Source of the DNA: Larimichthys crocea
Lineage: Eukaryota; Chordata; Actinopteri; Sciaenidae
Assembly (NCBI RefSeq): GCF_000972845.2
Contig: NC_040019.1
Location: 13,271,409-13,335,408, forward strand
Direction of reading: 5' to 3'
DNA length: 64,000 bases
In this document: piece by piece, positions 43,261 through 56,518 of the stretch
How the letters are laid out: every line of letters starts with the position of its first letter
Position numbering within the stretch: the stretch's first letter is position 1
Position numbers and translations under genes: made by a program
Notes under the pieces: generated by a model
What the model was told of the DNA's origin: nothing
The model's database searches: none
The model's input: only the letters and a program-made list of their open reading frames with translations

Positions 43261-46074
43261 TCCTCTGTAAGTCGCTTTGGATAAAAGCATCTGCTAAATG
43301 CAATGTAATGTAATGTAATAAAATAAATATAATAAATGAAAGGACGCAGCAGAAAGAAGAAAAATTAAATGAAACTGATAAACATGAAACATTATTTACA
43401 TAAATATTAATGATGGACACAAACAGCTGATTATTAAAGGATGATGTCATCATCAGTTAAGTCAGACTAATTTTTACATTTTATTTAAAAACATTAAACG
43501 AGTTTTGACTTCCTCTAACATAAACATAAAAATACACAAAGACACAAAAGTACACACAGACCTGTGTATAGTTACTGCACTGTTATAAATACTACAGTAT
43601 TAAAATATACTTAAAGTATCAAAAGTACTGACGGAATAATACATGTTACTGATAATATATTATTTTATATGAATAATGTTATTTTATTGTGTTTATGTGT
43701 TTTAAAGCTGCAGCTGTTGGTCGTTCATTTAAATTCATTTTTTACAGTGTGCTGCTGTGGATCAATCAGATAATTCATTAATATATTAAATTAAAGTTAA
43801 ATTCACGTTTCTCTCAGCAGTAAATGTACTTAGTTACTCTCTCCTGTCGGCCGCGTTTAAACTCACTTTTCTTCTTCATGATTTTATTTTTCACGCGTCG
43901 ACGTTCATAGAGACATTTTTCTTTTTCAAAATAAAATGCTGATTATCAAATAATACAGATTTTTAAACAATAAAAAAAAGAATATTTCTGTGAACAGACG
44001 ATGATGTTTAAATTTGACTTTATGATGAATCAACATTCATGAGATTCTGTAAAACTGATTCAGTTTAAATATGAAGCTTTTAAAAAAGATCAAAACATGA
44101 GAAAAAATTAAAATAACTGGAAATATGAACACAAAGATCTGCTGCAGCGTTATTTATGAATATGTATAAATATGTAAATACATGTGTCTGATTTAATTCA
44201 CTTTCATATTTGAATGATATATTTTTGTGTCGTTCTCTTGTTAAATTCTAAAATATGTAAAATCATTTATTTTTATTTACTTGATGTTTTTATCTCTACT
44301 ACAAAATAAAAGCACAGACTGAGCTCGGCATCCTTTTATTTTGACAGAATCTTTTTGTGTATATTTTATTTATTGATATTTTACAGCTGCTGCTGGCGCA
44401 GATGTTTCTTTAATAGTTTGAGACGTTTTTATAGAAAACAGATGAACACGCAGTAAAATCACCTCCGCAGATATGAAACCATCAGCTGATTATTCAGGCT
44501 CGTCTCATGTGATGGAGGCGGCGGGTGGATGGATGGGTGGATGGATGGATGGGAAAGAATGGCGGTAAACGGCAGCACAGCTGAGTCGTGGCGCGACATG
44601 TTTACTGTGACGGTGCTTTAATAAAGAAAGCAGAGACTGTGAAATAACATGGAGTTATTCTTCCACACACAGCCGAGCCTCCACCGCCTCCACCTCCTCC
44701 ACCTCCCGCCTGTAATAACAATCCTGCAAACTCAAATTGCTTGAACAGAAATGTTTGTTCTCCCCTAACAAGATTGTGAATTATTAATAGGATCTAAAGC
44801 CGATTCTATAACCCGATTGTTGAGGTGGGACTCTTGGCGAGCGATGCTCCGCCACACCATTTACTGTGATGTATGTGTCTGCACATCTTTATATCCAATT
44901 TAATGTGATTCAGATAGATTTCAGAGGGACATCATAAAAGGCATTGGACTGACCCGACTGTACGCTGCACACGAGCGGCCCGTATGGCCCAATATGTTGA
45001 TTTGATTTTACTCTTACCCTCACAGTGATCTATACAAATGCAATGCAGGTACACTAAGTAAATATGAATACATTTCCAAATTGAATAGAGTCCACAGAGG
45101 ACATCATTTTAAATGACGCTGTGCTGGGAAGCGAGCAGGCCGACCACTCACAGGCTAAATGACTGCAGCTCTCTGAGAGTCGCCATTAGTTAGAGTGTAA
45201 TGCCTTTAAATACATTGTTCTGCTGTAACGTGTACGTGATGCCCAGCGATCGATAACAAACCACATGTCCGTAATCAGAGCGCTGCTGCAATGTGACCAC
45301 GACCAGTCACTGAACAGCTGATCGCTTTATTACAATCAATACATGTTATATTCAGTATTAAATATATAAGAAAATATTAAAGCTCTGACTTCACGACACA
45401 CGTCTTTAAATAACGAACTAAAAGTGTAACCGTACGCAGACGATGCTCCGTTATACACGCAAAGTATTCAAATATTATCTTCATTTATTCAGTTCAGCTA
45501 CAGAAATAACAAAAAATATAGAATGAAATAATGATGGTATAAAATCTCTCTTTATTATTATTTATTCATAGTTCAGCTACAGAAATAAAAATATTAAAGC
45601 TTCGTGACGGAAGAATTCATCAGACGTCTTTATCTTTCAGGTTCACACAGAAAATAACAAAATAATAAAGTCAGAGTGTAACCGTACGCAGACGACGCTT
45701 CGTTATCTCGTTAACGTGAAACGCGATCGTCAGACGTTTCAGATTTTTGTTCTTTAGTTTGAAACATTTCATGTGAATATTTATATTTATATAATATTGT
45801 CTCTTAAATCACGCTCAATTAATTTAGATATGAATTATTCATTCATTCATATTTGTGTTATTATATGGTTAATAATCATTTTGTTTGTTTTGTTTGATTT
45901 TACAGTTTTTTTTCCAGTTTCTTAAACACAGTTTTGCAAACTGGCTGGTTTCATCAAAACGCCTCATATATCCTGAAATGAAACACTGCAACCAGAATCT
46001 AACTCCTGCACCAGGTGGCACACACTTCATTCGTATGAGATAGTGAATATATTGGTAGAAGGATGCTGAGTTTT

Positions 46075-46275
46075 GAACTGCCAGACAGGAGGAGGCCTAG
46101 AGGAAGACCAAAGAGGAGGTTTATGGATGCAGTGAAAGAGGACATGAAGGTAGCTGGTGTGAGAGAAGAGGATGCAGAAGACAGGGTTAGATGGAGGCAG
46201 CTGATTCGCTGTGGCGACCCCTGATGGGAAAATCCCAAAGGAGGAGAAGAAGAAGAAGAAGAAGAAGAAGAAGAC
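46075..46275 (+). mobile_element. RTE-type LINE 3' end, intact reading frame
   Basis: An uninterrupted frame from RPRGRPKRRFMDAVKEDMKV to LIRCGDP and a stop, then a GAAGAAGAA tail. Only the extreme C-terminus of the reverse transcriptase polyprotein remains; the element is dead on arrival. Confidence 0.8.
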
Positions 46276-46404
46276 ACTGCCGGGCAGAATGAAAGCTCTC
46301 TCATCTTTAGTATCTTTGCCATCAAACTGACAGAGTTCAAACTGTGGAGCATTCTTCAGATTGTTCACATGCACAGAATATATATATATATAGATATATA
46401 TAAT

Positions 46405-46435
<31 letters not shown>

Positions 46436-46592
46436 AGATTTATATTTGTGTTAACAATGCCATAACACCTGTTGGTGGCCACTGAGCTCATGTGGTGTCA
46501 TTTTAAATGCAAACATGTGACTTATTGTCAGTAACTTGAAAAGTTTCCAATGTTTTTAAAGTTTTGGAGACTTGAGATGTAAACATCCATGT

Positions 46593-46596
<4 letters not shown>

Positions 46597-46633
<37 letters not shown>
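46597..46633. repeat. (GT)n microsatellite
   Basis: Pure GT run; the first copy (38455-38490) is interrupted. Confidence 0.95.
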
Positions 46634-46635
<2 letters not shown>

Positions 46636-47697
46636 CATACGTGTTCATACATACGTTGAGGCAGTCATGCTGGATCGGATCAAACTGACCACGGATCAGT
46701 CACGCACACACACAATCAGCTGACTGCAGAGGGGGCGGGGCTCGTTTACATCGTCCAACCACAGCAGCTTTAATTGGTCAGCATTGATTAGAGTCCGTCT
46801 GTGGTTGAATTTAGTTCAGAACTCAATTATGTACTCGTGCTGTGATTGGACGCCCACCGCTGACCCCGCCCCCCCTCTCAGTCCGTGGCAAGGAGGCGGA
46901 GTCCCGTGAAAAATGTCCTCCTGTGAGGTACATGAAGGTGTGAAATTGCAGACTCCTCTTTGGCCTCGGCCTCGTGCCTCAGAAGGTATTTCTTCTTTTA
47001 TTGACAGAGCAGCCGATGGCGGCTGCCGCTGCCGGCTCGCCACATCCTCCTCCAACCTTGATTGCTTTTGTTTCCAGGTCACCTCCTATCTATCGCTGCA
47101 ACTTTTCCAATTTCTCAGGCTGCTTGTATGAAGACAGACGGCGGCGGCGGCTCTCTGGGAAATGTACACAAAAGAAACACGCTCAGAGCTTTCTCACTTT
47201 CACGCTCAGCGGGCGACACACATCCTGTCAACGCCTCCTCCACCACCACCATGCAACTTCATCAAAGGAATAATCAAATAAACGTCTCGCTTCATTAATA
47301 TGAAATTATCTTAGCATGAAGATTAATTGCATTAAACTTATGAGAGTGTGTTTTGGTATGGATGTGAGCAGGACATGATGGATGGCGAGGGCGCCGTGAT
47401 GAATGGAGAAAGCAGCGGAACTAAATTGAAAGTGTACTCATCCGTTAGCTCCGAACAACTAATGATAAATTGAGCGTGTCACGTCGAACAATGTGCTGAG
47501 CGACGGCGAGCCGACAGGTAGAAAAACATGATCAATAATCATCGTCAATAATTATCGTCTGCGTTCTCGACTACGTACAAATACTTCAGAGCTTACTGAT
47601 GTAAAAGTACACGAATATTTCAAAACATCCAAAAATCTGAATGGAACTATTTACCTCAAAAAGTGACTTTCACTCTGCACCAACCATCAACCTCCGC

Positions 47698-49255
47698 GTC
47701 TCGGAGACTACGTCCAGGTTTTAGACAGTCTGCGGGGACGTCACGGAGACTGCATCCAGGTTTTAGACAGTCTGCGGGGACGTCACGGAGACTACGTCCA
47801 GGTTTTAGACAGTCTGCGGGGACGTCACGGAGACTACGTCCAGGTTTTAGACAGTCTGCGGGGACGTCACGGAGACTACGTCCAGGTTTTAGACAGTCTG
47901 CGGGGACGTCACGGAGACTACGCCAGGTTTTAGACAGTCTGCGCGGGGGACTTCACGGTAGGCTGCACAGGTTTTAGACAGTCTGCGGGGACGTCAGGAG
48001 ACTACGTCCAGGTTTTAGGACAGTCTGCGGGGACGTCACGGAGACTACGTCCAGGTTTTAGACAGTCTGGCGGGGACGTCACGGAGACTATGTCCAGGTT
48101 TAGACAGTCTGCGGGGACGTCACGGAGACTACCAGGTTTTAGACAGTTCTGCGGGGACGTCACGGAACTACGTCCAGGTTTTAGACAGTCTGCGGGGACG
48201 TCACAGAGACTACGTCCAGGCTTAGACAGTCTGTGGGACGTCACGAGACTACGTCCAGGCTTAGACAGTCTGCGGGACGTCACGAAGACTATGTCCAGGT
48301 TTTAGACAGTCTGCGGGGACGTCACGGAGACTACGTCCAGGTTTTAACAGTCTGCGGGGACGTCACGGAGACTACGTCCAGGTTTTAGACAGTCGGCGGG
48401 GACGTCAGGAGACTACGTCCAGGTTTTAGACAGTCTGCGGGGACGTCACGGAGACTACGTCCAGGTTTTAGACAGTCTGCGGGGACGTCACGGAGACTAT
48501 GTCCAGGTTTAGACAGTCTGCGGGGACGTCACGGAGACTACGTCCAGGTTTTAGACAGTCTGCGGGGACGTCACGGAGACTACGTCCAGGTTTTAGACAG
48601 TCTGCGGGGACGTCACGGAGACACGTCCAGGTTTAGACAGTCGGGGGACGTCAGCGAGACTACGTCCAGGTCTTAGACAGTCGGCGGACGTCACGAAGAC
48701 TAGGTCCAGTTTTAGACAGTCTGCGGGGACTCACGAAGACATGTCCAGGTTTTTAGACAGTCTGCGGGACGTCACGAAGACGATGTCCAGGTTTAGACAG
48801 TCTGCGGGACGTCACGAAGACTAGTCAGTTTGACGTGCGAGGACGTCAGAAGCATGTCAGGTTTTAGACAGTCTGCGGGGACGTCACGGAGACTACGTCC
48901 AGGTGTAGACAGTCTGCGGGGACTCACGGAACTACGCCAGGTTTTAGACAGTCTGCGGGGACGTCACGGAGACTACGTCCAGTTTTAGACAGTCTGCGGG
49001 GACGTAACGGAGACTACGTCCAGGTTTTTAGACAGTCTGCGGGGACGCACGGAGACACGTCCAGGTTTTAGACAGTCTGCGGGGACGTCACGGAGACTAC
49101 GTCCAGGTTTTAGACAGTCTGCGGGGACGTCACGGAGACTACGTCCAGGTCTTAGACAGTCTGTGGGGACGTCACAGAGACTACGTCCAGGTCTTAGACA
49201 GTCTGCGAGGACGTCACGAAGACTACGTCCAGGTTTTAGACAGTCTGTGGGGAGT
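47698..49255. repeat. 42-bp minisatellite, second copy, about 37 units
   Basis: Counterpart of 39545-41180. The central units carry most of the indels. Confidence 0.96.
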
Positions 49256-51234
49256 TTTCTGACAGGTTCATTTATTTATTTTTCTTCATTAGAAAAATCG
49301 ACTTCTTGTGATGCTCACAAACATTTATTCAATGTTTACAAATGTTCTTTTTATGTTGATGAAGCTGCAGTAAGTTGTCCCCGCTCTTAATCCTGCATAA
49401 CTTTAAGCCTAATATAATGTGAACAGGTGAGTTGTATATAAATTCACCCTCAGTAACATTTGTCATGAACGGGGAAATTAGCTACAGAGACCAAAACTGT
49501 TTTTTGTACCAGGCTGTAAACATGTTTATTTCTGCTGTGAAGTTGGACATTTGGACATGGGGACTTATGGAGACTGACTCACTTCTGGAGCCAGCCTCAG
49601 GTGGACGTTAGAGGAACTGCAGGTTGTTTCACGTCACGTTTGTTCTTGGCGGCTGTAGGAAATAAATAAATTGTGACATCGTTTGAAGCTTTAATGAACC
49701 AATCCCTGTCCTGGACAGACGTGGACACGCCCACCTCATTATCATATTAACATAAGAAAAATAAAAACTGTAAAATAATTAAAAGAAATTAAAAATAAAA
49801 CTGACTTTAAAAAAAAATCAAACGTCTTAAATATTTTGAATGTTTTTCTTTATTCTGGTGAATCCAGACGTTCATGTCTCTGCTACAGCAACGCAACGTC
49901 TCCGAATTCATCTGAGCCCTGAGGAGGAAGGAATGAAGGAATAAATAAATGAATGAATGAATGAATGAAGGAATAAATAAATGAATGAATGAATGAAGGA
50001 ATAAATAAATAAATAAATAAATGAATGAAGGAATAAATAAATGAATGAATGAATGAAGGAATAAATAAATAAATAAATGAATGAAGGAATGAAGCAGTGT
50101 GCTCAGTTCAGCGGAGCGGCTCGCTCTGTAACTTCCCGGAGAAATGAATACTTTTTAATTTGTGTGCTGGGACGGCCCCCGGGCCCCCGGACAATGTTGA
50201 TGGATGATGTTTTAATGCTGCTGAATGTTATTTTTACTGAACAGGGAAAACTATAAATTTGGACTTCATTGCCAATGATTGTGGCCGATGCATAAAAGCT
50301 CTGCGGCGCTGGCGGCGGCGCGCTGCCCATGAATAATCGGCGCTCGCAGCAGATGTTACTCTGCAGAAAGCAATTCCTCGGATAAGATTTGCAGAAGATT
50401 AATTGTCTCCAGCTGTTTCATGGCCCGCTGCAATCTTAATACATTTATGATAAGTTTAAACGCTCAGCAGAGAGACGCTTTATTCTTACATCTGGATTCA
50501 TATCCTCCGTCAGATTCATCATTAGCTTTTATGCAAGACGACGAAGAGGCCGGCCGTCATTAACACACGAGATGCAACAGTGTGTCCCTCCTCGTCCTTT
50601 ATCCTCCGTCATATTTTCATTCCTCCTTTCGGACTGACTGAATTATTCAGATTTGTGCAAATGACTTGTTTTCATTTTCCCCCCCTCGCAGTGGAAATTG
50701 AAAGTGACCCAGCGTGACCTCCGTCTATTACTCAAGCTAAATTGCGTTGAACGTTCGGCGTGGATCATTGTGAGCACGCCGGGCTTTGTTAACCGCCGAG
50801 CTGTGACCTGCAGATCCCGAGCATCTGTAGCAGTTTGGAAGAATCGCCGTGTTACGACCTCGCACTCCACGCTCTCATGAAGCCCCATTTAAATATTCTC
50901 CACAGAACAAAAGCAATCATGTTCAGAGCGCGGCGCCGGGTCAGGGGCCGCCCGCCCACCGGGGGCCGCCCCGCCGTGGGACGCCCGCCGGGGCCGCCCG
51001 CCGGGAGCCGCTAGTCTAAGTTGAGTTTTTCAAGAAATGTTTCATGTTTAGAAGTCGGTGACAGCGACACAGAGAGGCGTTCAACCAATCAGAGCCGAGC
51101 ACAGTGCTATAAACTTTACATAAAGTTTATTAATGAACTGCTCATTATTAAACCAGGTCACATGACTGATCAATTTATTTCTAAACTTTTTCACGTTGAA
51201 TGTTCTTTCAAGGTGTCGGGCTCGGGACCAGAAT

Positions 51235-52620
51235 TGGACCGGTACCGGTTGGTGAGTCGGACAGGAAATGAACCGCTTTAACATGTTGGACCGAACGCGG
51301 CGCGGCTCCGTCAGCTCCGGTCTGGACATTTGTTTATGCGGTGACCCAAAGACGACGCCTTCGGTTCTGATCCATCGTCTTCAGCGCGCTGAGCAAACAC
51401 AGCGGAGCATCGTCAGCTGACGACGTCACTTTAGATTAACATGAAATAAATAAACATCAACACGTTTGTTTACAAATAAAGACTTAATCATTTAAATAAA
51501 TCAAACATCTTGATAATACTTTAAATGTTTGATTTATATTTGAATTGATTAATCAATATTAATTATTCATTTGTGGCTCTCGTCTCTTCAAACTAAAAAC
51601 CATCGATTGTAATTCATTAATAATTTTGTATTAATACTAATATATACAATTAATATGATAACATTAAAACTAATAATAATATATGAATAATTAACTTCCT
51701 GATAGAATAATATATAAAGATAAACGTGTACGCCTGGACATGAAGACTGAAGACATTTGGACATGGGGACTTATGGACACTGACTCACTGCAGACAGCCT
51801 CAGGTGGACGTTAGATTTGGACGTTGATGTTTGTCCGCTCAGGGCCTCCGTAGAATCTGCTTTTTAAACTGATCACGTGACCACGAGGTCACTACAGCTG
51901 ATTTATTATTAAGTTAATAACGAGCTGAAAAATAAAGCTGATCTATTTTTAATATTTAAATTTATGTGAATCTTTTCAGAAGAAAAGAACAAATTTAATG
52001 AATTAATTATTTAGATATTATCTAATTAAAAACGTGAATATGCACACACACACACACACACACACAGTGTCTCGCTGACAGGAAGTGGTCATAAATAAGC
52101 TTTGGCGCCGCAGACATTGAACACGACAGAACACGCCGTAATAAAACTCAGCTCTTCATAACGTGAGAGATTTATGTGAGTCATAAATATGCACCAACAT
52201 GAAACAGAATTCAAACGCTGGGACTTAATCACTAATTAGTTTCTTGTTTCTCTCTCTGCGCGCGGCGTTCGTTAACACGCGTGTTAATGAAGTGAAGCTG
52301 CTGATTGGCTCTCTTCACAAACAGGCCGCCTGAACACACCTCGCCTCACCTCCTGGAATAACAAGGATATAACACATCATCATTCCGGCGGCCTCCTACA
52401 AACAGATACCTGTCAGGTTTGAAGAATAGCAGCGCTCCGTAACAAACGCCTCGTTCTCTGCCGGTTATTTACTTTTAATGAGAAAAGCACTTAATATGTG
52501 CTCGCACGAGGCGTGATGTATGAGGTCACCCACCGCCACGGCAACGCCACGGCAACGCCACCGCCACGGCAACGCCTCAAATAAATCTAACGCAGGCTGC
52601 ACGCCGATCCTCCATGCTCA
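51235..52620. other. Gene-free AT-rich sequence with one candidate element
   Basis: No coding frame of note. A (CA)n run lies at 52042-52066. Bases 52260-52510 look non-repetitive and conserved in style (GTTAATGAAGTGAAGC, TTACTTTTAATGAGAAAAGC). A short CGCCACGGCAA repeat lies at 52530-52575. Confidence 0.5.
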
Positions 52621-52624
52621 CAGG

Positions 52625-52882
52625 TTTACTGCCACCGAGGAGGGAGGAGGAGGCCCCGAGGAGGGAGGGAGGAGGCCCTGAGGAGGGAGGAGGCCCTGAG
52701 GAGGGAGGGAGGAGGCCCCGAGGAGGGAGGGAGGAGGCCCTGAGGAGGGAGGAGGCCCCGAGGAGGGAGGGAGGAGGCCCTGAGGAGGGAGGAGGCCCTG
52801 AGGAGGGAGGGAGGAGGAGGCCCTGAGGGGGAGGGAGGAGGCCCAGAGGAGGGAGGGAGGGGGGAGGAGGCCCTGAGGAGGG
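52625..52882. repeat. GGAGGAGGGAGGGAGG purine-rich repeat
   Basis: Units of GAGGAGGGAGGGAGGAGGCC with variants, about 12 copies. The G runs could form quadruplexes. Confidence 0.93.
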
Positions 52883-52939
52883 CCATGTTTACATGTGCAT
52901 CATTTACAGACCTCCAATGTCTGAAAAAGACCAGTCACA

Positions 52940-53195
52940 GCATGAAGACTCAAGACTGAAAGACTGAAAGACTCAAGACTGAAAGACTCAAAGACTGAAA
53001 GACTCAAGACTGAAAGACTCAAGACTGAAACACTCAAAGACTCAAGACTCAAAGACTCAAGACTCAAAGACTCAAGACTCAAGGACTCAAGACTCAAAGA
53101 CTCAAGACTGAAAGACTGAAAGACTCAAGACTCAAAGACTCAAAGACTCAAAGACTCAAGACTCAAAGACTCAAAGACTGAAAGACTCAAAGACT
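52940..53195. repeat. AAGACTCAAGACTGA repeat
   Basis: About 30 units of 7-8 bp (AAGACTC, AAGACTGA) in irregular order. Confidence 0.93.
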
Positions 53196-53522
53196 TCCTC
53201 TGCCACCAAGTCAGAGTCCATTTAAACCCCGGTGTGAGCTTCACTGACTCGCGCTGCAGTGCGATCTGTTTGTTGTTGTTGTTTTCTTCATACACAGTTT
53301 ATCGCGGGGTCTCGCGTACGTCCAGGATTCTCACGTGATCTCGCGTGATTATGGTCGGCTCGCTACGCTGCCAACATGCGCCCAGTGTGAGCTGACGCCG
53401 GGCAGAGGACGCAGCTGAACCGCGGCGCTTACGTCCCCAGTAACTCAGTCACTTGTTTGAATGGACAGATAGCTTCAGACTTTTCAGCTAACCGCTAGTT
53501 AACAGCTGCTGAATGAATCCTC

Positions 53523-53616
53523 CAGGAAACAGAACCGGGCTCAGGTAGACGCCGTTAGCTCACAGCGTTCGCAGGAAACAGAACCGGGCTCAGGTAGACG
53601 CCGTTAGCTCACAGCT
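53523..53616. repeat. 49-bp direct duplication
   Basis: Two adjacent copies of a unit beginning CAGGAAACAGAACCGGGCTC, nearly identical, in otherwise unique sequence. Confidence 0.9.
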
Positions 53617-53809
53617 GTCTGACGCTCTACTTCCTGTTTCACTGCCTGATTTGATTAAAGTCGTTATAATTTTTAATTGAAGCCATAAAACACGCCAACA
53701 GGTTGACCTGTTGCCTCACCTGCTGCTCGCAGTCACATGACTCTGTACTCTGCGGCGTGCTCATGTGACGGCGTCGGTGGATGAAATATGTCGCCTCTTT
53801 TGGCTGCAG

Positions 53810-54120
53810 CACCTCCCTGACAGGACGTTTACGGAGGAGGCCACGAGGATTTAAATGGTGCCATTTATTTGCCATTTGGTGTTATTAATATTCATGATCA
53901 ATCATCAGCAGTGAGGCACCAAAGAGCCACTAGTTTATGTTTTATGATGGTTATTAATGACGACCTGAGCGCTCGCTTCTCACACTCACACAGCTCTGAA
54001 CTCTTAATGATCAAAAGTATTAATTCCCACAGTTTTCCATTATTAATATCCTGGACGGAGATAAAAAGCAATATTAATGTAAGGCCAACATAAAGACAGA
54101 GTCATTATTTAAGTGCTGTC
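53810..54120. promoter_or_regulatory. Candidate conserved non-coding element rich in TAAT sites
   Basis: About 300 bp with many homeodomain-type cores: TTATTAATATTCATGATCAA, GGTTATTAATGACG, CTCTTAATGATC, TTCCATTATTAATATCC. No repeat structure and no convincing frame. Strongest of the candidate regulatory blocks by texture. Confidence 0.5.
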
Positions 54121-54664
54121 ATCGTTTGTCTTCTTTAAATACGGCCGTGATAAGCTTTTATTTTCATTTAAATACAGACATTCATTTCTGTAATGCTGAG
54201 TAATCACAGCAGGATTTCCCCGTTTAACTGAAGAGCTTGTTAGATGAAACATAAATCTCCGTGTGGATCAGCCAGATTACACTCAGATTATCTGTGTTAA
54301 GCCCCACACACGTTTTAATTGAACTTTAATATCAGCTCACAAAGACACGACTTCTGTGGGACAAGAAATAAAACGCTACTGATTCAATATGAGACAAATC
54401 TACATATTTTATTTAAGCATTAAAGGTCCCGTTAAGACTAAAAACCTTTTCAAGAGTTCACATGATGAAGATGTAGCCACCGTTAACGTTAGCAACACGT
54501 AACAACATTCACAAACACTCGACTCGATCTACTTCAAACGTTGCAGAAATGTTATTGAAGCGTTGTTCGACAGGTTACCACAGACACATGTTTTTTCATT
54601 AAATTATTAAACTTCATTTAACCAGGAATGGTCCCACTGAGATTAAAAATGTCTTTTTCAGAAC

Positions 54665-54740
54665 ATCAGCTTTAACATTTTAACATTTTAACATCAGCTT
54701 TAACATTTTAACATTTTAACATTTTAACATTTTAACACCC
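54665..54740. repeat. AACATTTT short repeat
   Basis: Eight or so TTTAACATTTTAACA units. The surrounding 54121-55640 is AT-rich and holds only an (AAT)n run near 55050. Confidence 0.88.
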
Positions 54741-55639
54741 GCTTTAACGTGGGGCAAACATGGCGGAATAAGGACGGAGGCAAAGACAGTCGAGGTAAAA
54801 ATAATGTAACAACGTAAAACAAACGCTCTTTTAACATTTGAACAATTCATCTTTTTTCCCGAATGAACTGAAGTGTTTTAAACCTGTAACAGACTCTGTG
54901 GTTTGTGTTTCAGTCGTCACGGACACGGTACGACACAGATTAATAATGAAGCTTTTAATAACCTGAGATCAAACAACATGAACTTTATTTTTTTATCAAC
55001 TTTAATGATCCTGTTTGAAATAAAATTACTGACAACATTACACAAGGTCATAATAATAATAATAATAATACTAACTATTAAAAACAGACTTTACAAACAC
55101 AAACAGAACAAAGACGATGAGTAAAATATAAATTAATAATACATAAAAATAATGTTAATAAATAAAAACACACAAACATAAAAATAAAATGTATGTACTT
55201 ATATTTTTACATTGTATTCATACTGTGATTATACATTGTTTCTATATTTTAAAATACATTAAATGTTGTGTTTGTGTCTGTCTATGACTTCAAATGATGC
55301 GTCACGTATGAAACATTAAGTTTGATTAACGCACATTTTTATTGGACATCTGTTGGACGTTTCATTAAATATAACTTCTTTCTTCATTTTTAAACAGACT
55401 GAATTTATATTTTTATTTTTTTCTTTAATTTATTTTGACTTCATGTTTGTCAGACTGGTTTTGTGTTTTTGTGCCGAGTCTTATAAGACTGTCTCAGAGT
55501 CCTGACAGTCTTTGTTTGAAGGATGACTTTTATGGATGTTGTTCGTCTGTTTATGATTTCAGACGTGACCTCGTGGTTTGATTCTCCGCCTGCGGCTGAA
55601 TGAAGATGAAATGAGTTCATGTCACTCAGGTGAGATCGT

Positions 55640-56110
55640 ACCTGCAGTAAGCAGCTTTCATCAGCGAGGCGGCGGCGTGGCACTTGTTGACGGAGGCGGT
55701 GGATGGTGGCTGGGTGGATGTGTGGGGGTGTTTGGGGGATGAATCAGTAGATTATGCGTCGGGGGGCCGTGCACTGTGAAAATGAGAAGCGAGGCCTGAG
55801 CCTGCACGGCGTGCTGCCTCCTGATCATCCTTTTAATAACCTGTAATACGGAGGCGGGTGGAGCTGATGGATGAGCTCTGACCAAACAACTAAACATACA
55901 AATGATTAAAAAAGGAGGGGTCGCCCTGCGGACCCCGGGAGGAAAGTGAATCACCTTTAGTTAAGATGATAACCGTCCTCCAACAGCAATTCATCGTCTA
56001 TCGACTGCACCGAGTGTCGCCTCACATCTGCGGAAATTGTCTCACATTGCAGATGAGATCTGCCGCTTGACTCCGGATCCCGAGGCCGGGACACGGCAAA
56101 CATCACGTTA
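55640..56110. promoter_or_regulatory. Candidate conserved non-coding element
   Basis: Unique block including CATCCTTTTAATAACCTG, TTTAGTTAAGATGATAACCG and CTCACATTGCAGATGAGATC. No frame; regulatory nature inferred. Confidence 0.35.
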
Positions 56111-56257
56111 GCCGGCCGCGCCGCTCAGATGATATCACAGTGTTTGAGCTCTGGACAAACACGACCACACATCATCCGTCTGACAGACACCACCTCATCC
56201 ACCTCATCCACCTCCTGCACCTCCTGCAGCACCGCGTGTTTAACGTACAATATTACG

Positions 56258-56518
56258 AACGTTAAACACAAGAAGAATATTACGTAACGTTCACGTTAAA
56301 CAAGAATATTACGTAACGTTCACGTTAAACAGAAGAATATTATGTAACGTTCACGTTAAACAAGAATATTACGTAACGTTCACGTTAAACAGAAGAAGAA
56401 TATTACGTAACGTTCACGTTAAACAGAGGAAGAATATTACGTAACGTTCACGTTAAACAGAAGAATATTTCGTAACGTTCACGTTAAACAGAAGAATATT
56501 ACGTAACGTTCACGTTAA
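56258..56518. repeat. 30-bp repeat with D-box-like sites
   Basis: About nine units containing ATTACGTAACGTTCACGTTA and AAACAGAAGAAT. Six units contain the perfect palindrome TTACGTAA (56280, 56309, 56369, 56403, 56437, 56499) and one TTATGTAA (56340), binding-site forms of PAR-bZIP, NFIL3 and C/EBP proteins. Confidence 0.9.

Larger units (their letters stand above)
43261..51234. repeat. 7.9-kb segment, second copy
   Basis: Duplicate of 35200-43094, continuing seamlessly on the right into unique sequence at 51235. It contains the retroposon tail, candidate elements at 44690-45310, 46915-47520 and 50160-50930, the LINE end at 46075-46230, the 42-bp array at 47698-49255 and no gene. Confidence 0.9.

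Noticed and set aside
47663..48305. Repeat protein with TSRRLRPGFRQSAG units
   Set aside because: 42 is divisible by three, so the minisatellite gives a 14-residue repeat; single indels shift it repeatedly.
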